DNA of 64,000 nt from Eilatimonas milleporae (GTDB lineage Bacteria > Pseudomonadota > Alphaproteobacteria > Sphingomonadales > Kordiimonadaceae), in the NCBI RefSeq assembly GCF_003688555.1, contig NZ_REFR01000011.1, forward strand, positions 558,001-622,000, given 5' to 3'. Shown here in pieces: positions 8,359-16,551 of the stretch. Below the pieces are notes generated by a model. The model was not told the DNA's origin. It saw nothing but the letters and a program-made list of their open reading frames with translations, and searched no databases. Each line of letters begins with the position of its first letter. The stretch's first letter is position 1. A program made the translations under genes and the position numbers.

Positions 8359-9696
8359 CTAAAGGCCGCGCGCCCTCTTGCCGTTTCCGGGCCAGCGCGG
8401 GTGCAGATCGTCGATCACATAGGCATGGCTGTGGCGCCGCCCGGCAGCAATATGCGGATGGTCGGCCGGCAGGTCGTCATGAACATGGGGGAGGGCGGCC
8501 GGATCGCGGCGCGGCCACAGTGTGCCAGCGGCTCCAAGTCCCATCAGGGCGAGCCCGGCGAGGACCAGCATGGCCGCCGCGCTGCCATGGGCGGCCTGTA
8601 GCCAGCCGGCCAGCGGATAGGTGACGAGCCAGCAGGCGTGCGACAGCGCGAACTGGGCCGCGAACAGCGCCGGGCGGTCCTCGCCGTGGCCGGACCGGCG
8701 CAGCAGCCGCCCCGACGGTGTGACCGTTGCCGAATAGCCCGTGCCTATAAGGAACCAGGCGGTCAGAAGCCAGCCCCAGCGCAGGTCCCAGAGCGCGCTG
8801 GCGGTCCCCAGCGCGGCCAGTGCCAGGGTCATGCCCGCCGCGCCCGCCAGCATGACGCGCCGTTCGCTCAGCCTTTCCAGAAGGTGCGGCAGGCCGAGTG
8901 CGGCCACCATCGACCCGGCCCCGAAAGCGGCAAGGGTCAGCGCGAGGGCCTCGTCGGGCAGGCCGAGATCCCGGCGCACCAGAACCACGGTGTTGACGAT
9001 GACCATCGCACTGGCTGCCGCGACCGAGACGGACAGCGCAAGCAGCGCCCTGAGACGGGGCGTCGCGAGATAAATCCGGCTGCCACGGGTGATGCGTGTC
9101 CAGACGCCGCGCCGCGCTGCCGGTTTCGGCCATGGCAGCGCCACCGACAGAACCAGAAGCGCGGAGGCGACAAAACCGATCACCGTGCCGCCGAACAGAA
9201 CCGGAAAGCTCACCACCGTCAGAAGCGCCGCGGCCAGCATGGGTGACAGCAGGCTTTCCAGATCGTAGGCCAGCCGCGACAACGACAGGGCCCGGGTATA
9301 ATCCTCCTCGTCGGTGAGAATGTCGGGGATCGTGGCCTGGAACGCCGGCGTGAACCCGGCCGATGCGGCCTGAAGCAGGAAGATCAGCCCATAGACCTGC
9401 CAGACGTCGGTCACGAACGGCAAAGCCGCCGCAACCGCCGCCCGAATGAGATTGAGCGCCACGAGCAGGCTGCGCCGGGGGATGCGGTCGGCGAACGCCT
9501 GCGCCACCGGCGACAGGGTGACATAGGCCACCATCTTGATCGCCAGCGCCGTTCCCAGCACCTGTCCGGCATCGCCACCGGCCAGATCCCACGCCAGCAG
9601 CCCCAGCGCCACGGTCGCCAGCCCCGTGCCGACAAGGGCGATGACCTGGGCCGCGAACAGGTGGCGATAGGTGCGGTTGGACAGGATACGGAACAT
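8359..9696 (-). CDS. MFS efflux transporter with His-rich C-terminus (NreB-like)
   Basis: 445-aa, twelve-helix major facilitator protein of the inner membrane (ENTS/NreB-like group, starting MFRILSNRTYRHLFAAQV). After the last helix it has a cytoplasmic tail rich in His and Asp (HVHDDLPADHPH, RRHSHAYVIDD). A His-rich tail is known from NreB and related nickel exporters. The gene for a CsoR/RcnR metal sensor ends 6 bp upstream, and the operator lies before that gene, so the pair looks like a metal-induced export operon. Nickel or cobalt is the best guess from tail and sensor, but the metal is not proved by sequence. A GC hairpin (8354-8369) overlaps the stop codon. Confidence 0.8.
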   Translation of the reverse strand: MFRILSNRTYRHLFAAQVIALVGTGLATVALGLLAWDLAGGDAGQVLGTALAIKMVAYVTLSPVAQAFADRIPRRSLLVALNLIRAAVAAALPFVTDVWQVYGLIFLLQAASAGFTPAFQATIPDILTDEEDYTRALSLSRLAYDLESLLSPMLAAALLTVVSFPVLFGGTVIGFVASALLVLSVALPWPKPAARRGVWTRITRGSRIYLATPRLRALLALSVSVAAASAMVIVNTVVLVRRDLGLPDEALALTLAAFGAGSMVAALGLPHLLERLSERRVMLAGAAGMTLALAALGTASALWDLRWGWLLTAWFLIGTGYSATVTPSGRLLRRSGHGEDRPALFAAQFALSHACWLVTYPLAGWLQAAHGSAAAMLVLAGLALMGLGAAGTLWPRRDPAALPHVHDDLPADHPHIAAGRRHSHAYVIDDLHPRWPGNGKRARGL

Positions 9697-9702
9697 GGCT
9701 GT

Positions 9703-9960
9703 CTACAGCAGCCTGGCCAGGGCCTTCATCTCGGCCGGCGCGGATCCGCCGCCGGCATCGAGACAATGGTCGATATGATCGTGGATCAGGGTACGCTTGG
9801 CGGCCGTCACCGCCTTTTCCACGGCCTGAAGCTGTACGGCGATGTCGGGGCAGGGCCGGCCCTCCTCGATCATGGCAATGACATGGCGCAGGTGGCCCTC
9901 GGCGCGTTTCAGCCGTTTGACGATGCCGGGATGGGTGCCGTGGCGATGGGGATGTGTCAT
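9703..9960 (-). CDS. CsoR/RcnR family metal-sensing repressor
   Basis: 85 aa, all-helical DUF156 protein. Metal ligands are visible: Cys37 in RPCPDI, and His62-x3-Cys66 in HDHIDHCL. This matches the Cys-His-Cys set of copper CsoR. The N-terminus is also His-rich (MTHPHRHGTH), as in nickel/cobalt RcnR-type sensors, where His3 is a ligand. Family members bind G-tract palindromes in the apo form and release on metal binding; a fitting site lies directly upstream at 9969-9989. First gene of a two-gene operon with the MFS exporter. Confidence 0.9.
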   Translation of the reverse strand: MTHPHRHGTHPGIVKRLKRAEGHLRHVIAMIEEGRPCPDIAVQLQAVEKAVTAAKRTLIHDHIDHCLDAGGGSAPAEMKALARLL

Positions 9961-9968
9961 GCTGTACC

Positions 9969-9989
9969 CTATCCCCCCTGGGGGGATAG
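9969..9989. promoter_or_regulatory. CsoR/RcnR-type operator
   Basis: CTATCCCCCC-T-GGGGGGATAG: 10-bp perfect arms around one base, 8 bp before the sensor start codon. C-tract/G-tract palindromes with flanking TA-rich ends are the known target shape of RcnR/CsoR/FrmR proteins. Confidence 0.85.
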
Positions 9990-10207
9990 TTCAATACGAT
10001 AAAATGTGTCGGACGGGTGTGCCGGAGCCGGGATGTAATGGGCCGGTATGGAGCGGGCAGGCATGTAACGCGGTTAAGGCATGGCGGGCCGGGATCGGGG
10101 CCATGGCGGCGGCGCCATGGCCCCCTTGAAACGCGGTGGTGAGTGTCAGGACGCACCGGGGCGGAGACGAGGGTGTCGGGTACGTCTGTACAGCCTTGTG
10201 ATAAATC

Positions 10208-10320
10208 CAGGGACAGTATATGGTTTTCCTGATTGGAAATTTTTCGAAAAAAGCCTTTTATTACATAAGATTATAGAAGAACTTCATGACAATGAAAACA
10301 GGATACTGTCCCCGGTTTTT
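10208..10320 (+). repeat. 113-bp interspersed element, copy 1
   Basis: Starts CAGGGACAGTATATGG and ends ACTGTCCCCGGTTTTT, with an A+T-rich core. Same ends, length and orientation as seven other copies in the window. It sits upstream of the metal-sensor operon. No other feature is seen in the 9990-10375 gap. Confidence 0.9.
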
Positions 10321-10375
10321 GCCTCAAGCCGTGTCGCGCTTTCGCCCGCGCGGCCCATGACCTGGTGTGCCTGCC

Positions 10376-11548
10376 TTAAAACGCGATATCCAGTGTCAGG
10401 GGGGTCGCCGGGTCGGTCAGTGTGTTCAGAATGCGCAAGGCCATGGTGCCGCCGCCGGTAAATTCGCGGCCCTTCAGGCGCAGGGTTCTGGCGGAGCCGG
10501 GGGCGATGGAAAATATCGGTCCCTCATCGACGAAGGACAGGCCCGCCGGTGCCTCGAAGGTCAGGGACACGGGCGCGCGATTGGCGATGCGGACCTTGGC
10601 GGTGCGGGGCAGCCGCCGGTCCATTCTGATGCGTGCATCGGGTGGGACAAGCGTGGCCTCGACCAGTGTCTCCATCAGGCTGGTCAGCTCCGGCGCGCGG
10701 CCGATGAACATGCCGTCGTAAAAGGCGACGGTCGCTTTTGCCCTCAGGGCCGCTTTCAGGGCGTCCTTGCCGGCGTCCTCGGCCAGGACGAGGGTGACGG
10801 TGCGGTGGCGCAGACCATGTTGGTCGTTTTCCCAGACGGCCGGGCGGTGGGAATCCGAGCTTGCCATGATCGTCAGATCGTATGTCAGGGCGATGCCGAT
10901 GGCCTCGCGGACGAATTTTTCCCGCATCGCGACCTCGATTCCCTGGACAAGGCCGTTTTTTAATATCCGGTCATGGATCGGCAGCACGACGGGTTTTCTG
11001 TCCTTCAGGGAGGGCGCGTCCGGATGGTTCCATATGACGAAGGCGTCTTCGTCGCGCGCTCTTTCCAGCGAGGCGATCAGCGTGTCGAATTCACCCCGGC
11101 TTTTTTTGTACAGCGCGGCGGACGCGGCAAAGGCGTCATAGCCCGGGATGCGGTATGCGTTGACGTCCTCGACGAACAGTATGTTGAAGTGACCGGGCGG
11201 CATGCCGCGCGTCAGCTCGAACCCGTTGATGACGATCGGCACGCCGCGCGCATGCGCCCGTGCGATGGCATAGGGACGGTTGCGGTCGGGGTTGGGCAGA
11301 TCGCAGTATCTGGTCTGGTATTCCAGATGGTCGGTTATGGCGATGGCGGCGATCTGTTCGCGCCGCGCTTCCTCGACCCGGAATTGCGGCCAGACCTGCC
11401 CGTCCGAAAAGACGGTGTGCATATGGGGGTCGAAGGACAGCACCACGCGCCCGTCTTTCAGCGGCGGAAAGGACAGCGGCGCCGGCCGGGCCGTGACCGG
11501 GACAGCCAGAACGATGAGGCCGAGGAAAACGGAAAAGAGACGACGCAT
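10376..11548 (-). CDS. PHP-domain phosphoesterase, secreted (Sb-PDE-like)
   Basis: 390 aa. The ATG at 11548 follows AAGGA and gives a signal peptide (MRRLFSVFLGLIVLAVPVTA). The PHP metal site is visible: DPHMHTVFSDG, then AITDHLEYQ, the glutamate in INGFELTRG, VIWNHPDAP and SSDSH. Together these are the His/Asp/Glu ligands of a metal-dependent phosphoesterase. The layout resembles the Sb-PDE family of phosphodiesterases studied in sphingomonads for organophosphate diester hydrolysis. The last ~120 residues form a beta-rich C-terminal domain (RTAKVRIANRAPVSLTF). Likely periplasmic. It is downstream of the iron receptor operon, but a 57-bp repeat lies between, so co-transcription is uncertain. 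Confidence 0.85.
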   Translation of the reverse strand: MRRLFSVFLGLIVLAVPVTARPAPLSFPPLKDGRVVLSFDPHMHTVFSDGQVWPQFRVEEARREQIAAIAITDHLEYQTRYCDLPNPDRNRPYAIARAHARGVPIVINGFELTRGMPPGHFNILFVEDVNAYRIPGYDAFAASAALYKKSRGEFDTLIASLERARDEDAFVIWNHPDAPSLKDRKPVVLPIHDRILKNGLVQGIEVAMREKFVREAIGIALTYDLTIMASSDSHRPAVWENDQHGLRHRTVTLVLAEDAGKDALKAALRAKATVAFYDGMFIGRAPELTSLMETLVEATLVPPDARIRMDRRLPRTAKVRIANRAPVSLTFEAPAGLSFVDEGPIFSIAPGSARTLRLKGREFTGGGTMALRILNTLTDPATPLTLDIAF

Positions 11549-11673
11549 GAGCGGTATCCTTGAAACCGGCGCCGCAAGATGTGCGGAGCCCCTGTCGGTG
11601 CTGGTTGATTGCATGGGGGCCTTTCCGCTGTGTCCCCGTCGCGGTCGGGTCGCGCAAAGGCCCCGGCTTTTTA

Positions 11674-12031
11674 ATCTGGAAACGGGTTTGTTTGTGTCGC
11701 GTTTCCGGACGATGACCCGGTGTCCACTTCATCTGGAAACGGATTTGCCCGTGTCGCGTTTCCGGACGATGACCCGGTGCCCGCTTCATCTGGAAACGGA
11801 TTTGCCCGTGTCGCGTTTCCGGACGATGACCCGTTGCCCGCTTCATCTGGAAACGGGTTTGTTTGTGCCGTGTTTCCGGACGATGACCCGGTGCCCACTT
11901 CATCTGGAAACGGGTTTGTTTGTGTCGCGTTTCCGGACGATGAACCGGTGTCCACTTCATCTGGAAACGGGTTTGTTCGTGTCGCGTTTCCGGGCGATGA
12001 CCCGGTGTCCACTTCATCTGGAAACGCTTTA
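11674..12031. repeat. 57-bp tandem repeat, six units plus a partial one
   Basis: Units begin with ATCTGGAAACG at 11674, 11731, 11788, 11845, 11902 and 11959, and a partial unit starts at 12016 and runs into the receptor stop codon. Each unit contains TCTGGAAACG followed by CGTTTCCGGA, which can form a 10-bp stem, so the RNA would be a row of six hairpins. 57 bp equals 19 codons and all six frames stay partly open, but no ribosome site or family supports a protein. Confidence 0.92.
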
Positions 12032-15000
12032 GAATCTTGCGGTGAGCTGAAGCTGGAAAAAGCGGCCGATATTGTCGTACAGGCCGCCGCGCCCGGTGCC
12101 GTCGACCGTCTCGTCGCTGAACGGCGGGTCGGTGTCGAACACATTGTTGATGATGGCGTCCAGCGTGTAGCGGTCGTCGAAGGCATACTGGAACCGCAGG
12201 TCGGTATAGATGAAAGGGTCGACCTCGTTGATGTCGAAGGCCTCGTCCGTGACCTGCCGGTCAAGTTTTGACGCGCCGATAAAGCGGTTGATGATGCCGG
12301 CGGACCACGCCCCCTTTGCATAGGATGTCGTCAGGGCCCAGCGCAGGGCGGGATTGTCCACCTCGCCGTCATTGATGACGAGAGAGCCGCTGTCCGTCGG
12401 GTCCACCAGTTCTTCATTTTCGATCAGATAGCTTCCGAGCAGATTGAACGACAGCTGGCCGTCGCCGACCGGCAGGTCGTAGGCGACCTGAAAGTCGAGC
12501 CCCTGCGCCGTCAGTTCGCCGATGTTGAAGGGCGTGCCGCTGACGGAGACAAGCCGGCCGTCCGCCCCGCGCGTGATCAGCCGGCAGAAGACATTGTCGA
12601 CGGTTGCCGCGTCAACGCAGCGATTGGTGATCGTCTCGACGTCGAAGCTGCCCACGGCGTCCTCGATTTCGATATTGTAATAATCGACCGAGAAAACCAG
12701 GTTGTCGATCCAGCGCGGGCGTACGACAAGGCCGGCGCTGAAACTGGTGGCGGTTTCCTCGCGCAGGTCGGGATTGCCGCCCAGAACCTGTATCAGTTCG
12801 GCGTCGACACTGTCGCCTGCCGGTTCAAGGTCGGCGGGCACGCCGAGCGCCGCGCAGTTCGCCGCCCGGTTGGCCCCGGCGGACAGGTTTTCGACAAAAC
12901 AGGGATCGCGAAAGCTGATCTGGCCGTCAAACTGGGATTCGAACAGTTCAAACAGATTGGGCGCGCGCACGTTGCGGGCATAGTTCGCGCGGATGGTGAT
13001 ATCCTCGACCGGCGACCAGACGCCGCCGACCCGCCACGCGGTCGTCCGGCCGACGGTGCTGTAGTCGGACACGCGCACGGCGCCTTCCAGTTCGAGATAA
13101 TCGGCGAAGGGTCGCCCGACAAGCAGGGGCACGCGAAACTCGGCAAAGGCCTCGGCCACGTCGAAATCGGCGTCCACGGGTGCGCGCGGGGAAATCGACA
13201 GCACCAGCGCATTGGCAAGGGCCAGCCCGTCGTCGCGGGTTCTCAGCGTTTCATCGCGGTATTCCACACCGGCGGCATATTGCACCGGACCGGCGGGCAG
13301 GCTGAACAACTCGCCGTTCATCTGGCCGCCGGCGACCAGAAGGGTGTTTTCCACATCCTGAAGGCGGGTGTGGCTGACATAGGCGCGCTGGGCGTCGGTG
13401 AACGGATGGCGGCCGATCACATTGATGGGTACGCAGCCCTGGGCGCGCGCCGCCTCGCTGCGGCAGACGGTCTCGCCGCTTACGGGGTCGGTGACGGCGT
13501 CGATGGCATTCAGGTAATTCTGCTCGATGCGGGCATTGTCGGTCTGGATGGTGTTCATGCTGTGGTCGTACTGGAAAAACGCCTCCCAGCGGTGGCGGCC
13601 GGCGATGTTTCCGCGAAACCCGGACACGCTGCTGATCAGGGTGCGGTCGTGGTCTTCCGCGATCAGGCCGTATTCGATGGGGGTCTTGCGGACGTTGATT
13701 TCACTGAGGCCGTTGGCGTCCATCAGGGCCGCGACTTCGTCCGGGACAAACGGATTGTCGCGCCGGATCAATTGCGGCCGGCCGAACAGGCTGCGTCCGT
13801 CATCGACGATATAGCGGTTGAAATCGGTGGTTTCCGTGCGCACCACATCGAATGTGGTGAAAAAGGCGATGTCATCGGTCAGGTCATAGTCGAGGTCGCC
13901 GCGCAGGGAGAGCAATTCCTGCGGTATGCGCAGCACATTGTCGTCATTGATGTTGCGTCCCTCGCCACCGACGGCGACGATGCGGCTGACGGGCGTGCCC
14001 TGGTCGACAAGCCGCAGGCCGCGCGTCCGATCATAGGCATACAGCATGTCGTCGACGATGAAACTGCCCTCATACAGATAGGTGTTGACCCTGAGGTCGC
14101 GCAGCGTCACCTGGTCGAAAATGCCGTCGTCCGGCCCGGTGTTTTCGGGATTGCGGCGCAGTGCCGTCCACGACCGCGCGAAATCGCGGTCTTCGGCGAA
14201 CAGTGCCTCGGCATTGTTGTAGGTGACGGCGACGGAGATATTGCCCTTGCCGTCGTCGAAACCGCTGCCGCCGAGAACCGAGATATTGTAGGTCTCGGCC
14301 CCGCCGCCCTGCGACAGGCCGCCGCCGGCGGTGATTTCCAGACCGTCGAAAGTGTTCTTGGTGATGATGTTGACGACACCGCTGACCGCATCGGCGCCGT
14401 AGACGGCGGACGCACCGCCGGTGACCACGTCGATACGCTCGACCAGCGCGGCGGGGATGGTGTTCAGGTCCACCGCCGAGGCCGAACGCGACCCGGACAC
14501 GCGCCGCTTGCCGTCGACCAGCACCAGCGAGCGGTTGACGCCGAGCCCGCGCAGATTGACGAAGGCGGCGCCGGCATTCTCGTTGCGGGTGCCGTTCGCC
14601 GATCCCAGCCCGACACCGACGGACGGGTTGCGCAACAGCGTATCGTCGATATTGACGAAGCCGGACTGCTTGATTTCTTCGGACGAGATGATCGACAGCG
14701 GTGCCGTCGACATGAACTCCTGCCGGGGGATTTTCGAACCGGTGACGACGATGGTCTCAACCCCGTAGCCATCGGGCGCGCCGGCATCCCATGCGTCTGT
14801 CTCCGTCGTCTCAGGGGCCGCCGTTGACGGGGCGGCCCCGGACAGTGTGGACCGGGGACTTGCGGAAATCAGGACGGCGCCGCCGGCGTCGCGGGCCGCC
14901 ACAAGGCCCGAACCCGCCAGAAGTTTCTCCAGCGCCGCCGCGGGCGCGTGCCGGCCGGCGAGGCCGGCCGTGGTCTTGCCGCGCGTCACGCGCGCCGGCG

Positions 15001-15214
15001 CGATGACGGCCACGTCCGCCTGGCGCGAATACTGCGACAGGGCGTCCGCCATCGGCTGCGCCGCGATGGAAAAGTCCTGTGCCTGTGTCCTGTCCCGTGC
15101 CTGTGTCTTGTCCTGTACCTGCGTCTGATCCTGCATCTGGCCGCGCACAGGGGCGATGAGGGCGACAGCCGTGGCCGACGCCGTGATCAGCGAGAAAAGC
15201 GGTTTCCGGATCAT
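12029..15214 (-). CDS. TonB-dependent outer membrane receptor with STN signalling domain
   Basis: 1061 aa. Signal peptide from the ATG at 15214 (MIRKPLFSLITASATAVALI), then a Q/D-rich repeat (QDQTQVQDKTQARDRTQAQD), an STN domain (FSIAAQPMADALSQYSRQ to about residue 115), a plug (ETIVVTGSKIPRQEF; VERIDVVTGGASAVYGADA) and a barrel ending LQLTARF with terminal Phe. STN domains touch a FecR-type anti-sigma protein, and FecR and sigma genes lie directly upstream on the same strand. So this is a transducing receptor whose ligand induces its own operon. It belongs to the 'long' TonB-receptor group common in sphingomonads and caulobacters; ligand unknown (iron chelate or another large nutrient). Confidence 0.93.
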   Translation of the reverse strand: MIRKPLFSLITASATAVALIAPVRGQMQDQTQVQDKTQARDRTQAQDFSIAAQPMADALSQYSRQADVAVIAPARVTRGKTTAGLAGRHAPAAALEKLLAGSGLVAARDAGGAVLISASPRSTLSGAAPSTAAPETTETDAWDAGAPDGYGVETIVVTGSKIPRQEFMSTAPLSIISSEEIKQSGFVNIDDTLLRNPSVGVGLGSANGTRNENAGAAFVNLRGLGVNRSLVLVDGKRRVSGSRSASAVDLNTIPAALVERIDVVTGGASAVYGADAVSGVVNIITKNTFDGLEITAGGGLSQGGGAETYNISVLGGSGFDDGKGNISVAVTYNNAEALFAEDRDFARSWTALRRNPENTGPDDGIFDQVTLRDLRVNTYLYEGSFIVDDMLYAYDRTRGLRLVDQGTPVSRIVAVGGEGRNINDDNVLRIPQELLSLRGDLDYDLTDDIAFFTTFDVVRTETTDFNRYIVDDGRSLFGRPQLIRRDNPFVPDEVAALMDANGLSEINVRKTPIEYGLIAEDHDRTLISSVSGFRGNIAGRHRWEAFFQYDHSMNTIQTDNARIEQNYLNAIDAVTDPVSGETVCRSEAARAQGCVPINVIGRHPFTDAQRAYVSHTRLQDVENTLLVAGGQMNGELFSLPAGPVQYAAGVEYRDETLRTRDDGLALANALVLSISPRAPVDADFDVAEAFAEFRVPLLVGRPFADYLELEGAVRVSDYSTVGRTTAWRVGGVWSPVEDITIRANYARNVRAPNLFELFESQFDGQISFRDPCFVENLSAGANRAANCAALGVPADLEPAGDSVDAELIQVLGGNPDLREETATSFSAGLVVRPRWIDNLVFSVDYYNIEIEDAVGSFDVETITNRCVDAATVDNVFCRLITRGADGRLVSVSGTPFNIGELTAQGLDFQVAYDLPVGDGQLSFNLLGSYLIENEELVDPTDSGSLVINDGEVDNPALRWALTTSYAKGAWSAGIINRFIGASKLDRQVTDEAFDINEVDPFIYTDLRFQYAFDDRYTLDAIINNVFDTDPPFSDETVDGTGRGGLYDNIGRFFQLQLTARF

Positions 15215-15405
15215 ATACATCCCCAACATCCGGGTGCGGACCATAAAGGGCGTAGACGCCCCGAAGCCCCTGTCCGCACACTGCGCCTACACTAGGATGT
15301 CGATTGGATGTTCGGGCTGATCCAGCCCGGCGGCGGATTTCATGAAACATTCACAAAAAGGGCGGATGCACCGGGACCGGCACTGATCGGCAGGGTGGCG
15401 GCCCG

Positions 15406-16551
15406 TCAATCGGCGGTGGCGGACAGGACCCACCCCGACGGCGTTTTTTCAAGCCTCAGCCCTTCCGACGCGGCGATGCCGGCCAGCATCTGGTCGATCT
15501 GGGCGGCGCTGCCGGCAACCGTCACCACACGGTCGCCAAGCCGGGGGTCGCCAAGCCGGGGGTCGCCAAGGGAAATCCTGTCATCGCGGTGGCGGTTGAA
15601 GTCGGCGATCACGTCGCCGAGACGGGCATTGGTATAGCTGAGATGGCCGTCCCGCCAGGCGAGACCGGCGGCCGCGTCGAAGGGGGCGGTTTTGCCGAGG
15701 GTGCCGGACAGGGACGCGACAACTTTTTGTCCTGCGGCAAGCTCCAGGGCCGGGACCGCGCCCGTGCCGGGACCGGCGGCGCGCGGTGCGACCGCGACCC
15801 GCCCCTCCCGCACGGCCACGCTGACTGTCCCGGGCCTTTTGGCCACTTCGAACTCGGTCCCGATGACGGAGACACGGGTCCGGCCGGCGGTGACGCGGAA
15901 CAGGCGCCGGGGGTCGGGTGCCACGTCAAAAAACGCCCGGCCCCGTGTGAGGGTGACGGCCCGCTCCCGGCCCGAGAAGACGATTTCAAGGGCGCTGTCC
16001 GCGCCAAGGGTCGCCCGGCTGCCGTCGGGCAGGGCGACGGTGCGGATTTCGCCGACGGCGGTGGCGTGGAGGGCGCGCGCCGCCGGTCCCTGGAACGGGT
16101 CCGGGATGAAAACGGCCCCGATGACGAAAACGGCGATGACGGCGGCGACAGCGGCGATTGCCGTGGCAAGGGAGCGGCGGGGCCGGCGTTTGGCGCGGGG
16201 GGCAGACAGGCCTTCAGCCGGATCTTCAGACAGGCCTTCAGGCAGACCTTCCGGTAGACGTTCAGGCAGACCGTGGCCCGCGCCGCCCTCTAGGGTCGTG
16301 CTGCCGGGGTCCTCCATCCCTGCGTCCAGGACGTCCTCGACCGCCGGGACGGCGGTCAGGGACTGCCACAAATCATGGGCCTGTTGAAACGCCGCCCGGT
16401 GGCGGCTGTCGGCGTTCAGCCATGTCCGGAAGGCGGCATGGGTCGTCCCGCCGTCCTCGCCCGAATACAGATGGGCCAGCCAGGCCTGCGCCTCGGCGTC
16501 GATGGCCGCGTCACGCGTAGGCTTTTCGGGACGGGTGCCGTTGTCAGTCAT
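15406..16551 (-). CDS. FecR family anti-sigma regulator
   Basis: 381 aa. N-terminal cytoplasmic DUF4880-like part (AQAWLAHLYSGEDGG...FRTWL), one membrane helix near residues 125-150 (AIAAVAAVIAVFVIGAVFI), a periplasmic FecR domain (VGEIRTVALPDGSRATLGADS; GTEFEVAKR) and a C-terminal DUF4974-like segment (LSYTNARLGDVIADFNRH). It carries the signal from the receptor STN domain to the sigma factor. Its start overlaps the sigma gene by 8 bp. Two in-frame repeats stand out: a linker with PEGLPEGLSEDPAEGLS and a C-terminal triplicate LGDPRLGDPRLGD made by a 15-bp DNA repeat near 15535-15580. Confidence 0.92.
   Translation of the reverse strand: MTDNGTRPEKPTRDAAIDAEAQAWLAHLYSGEDGGTTHAAFRTWLNADSRHRAAFQQAHDLWQSLTAVPAVEDVLDAGMEDPGSTTLEGGAGHGLPERLPEGLPEGLSEDPAEGLSAPRAKRRPRRSLATAIAAVAAVIAVFVIGAVFIPDPFQGPAARALHATAVGEIRTVALPDGSRATLGADSALEIVFSGRERAVTLTRGRAFFDVAPDPRRLFRVTAGRTRVSVIGTEFEVAKRPGTVSVAVREGRVAVAPRAAGPGTGAVPALELAAGQKVVASLSGTLGKTAPFDAAAGLAWRDGHLSYTNARLGDVIADFNRHRDDRISLGDPRLGDPRLGDRVVTVAGSAAQIDQMLAGIAASEGLRLEKTPSGWVLSATAD

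Noticed and set aside
11720-12271. Plus-strand frame coding SSGNGFVRVAFPDDDPVPT repeats
   Set aside because: No ribosome site, and the frame continues antisense into the TonB receptor; treated as a non-coding repeat, though translation cannot be fully excluded.
13280-14827. 515-aa plus-strand frame antisense to the first TonB receptor (and similar long antisense frames over cas8c, cas3, aldB and the serine hydrolase)
   Set aside because: All lie opposite well-supported genes, have no family similarity, and result from high third-position G+C.
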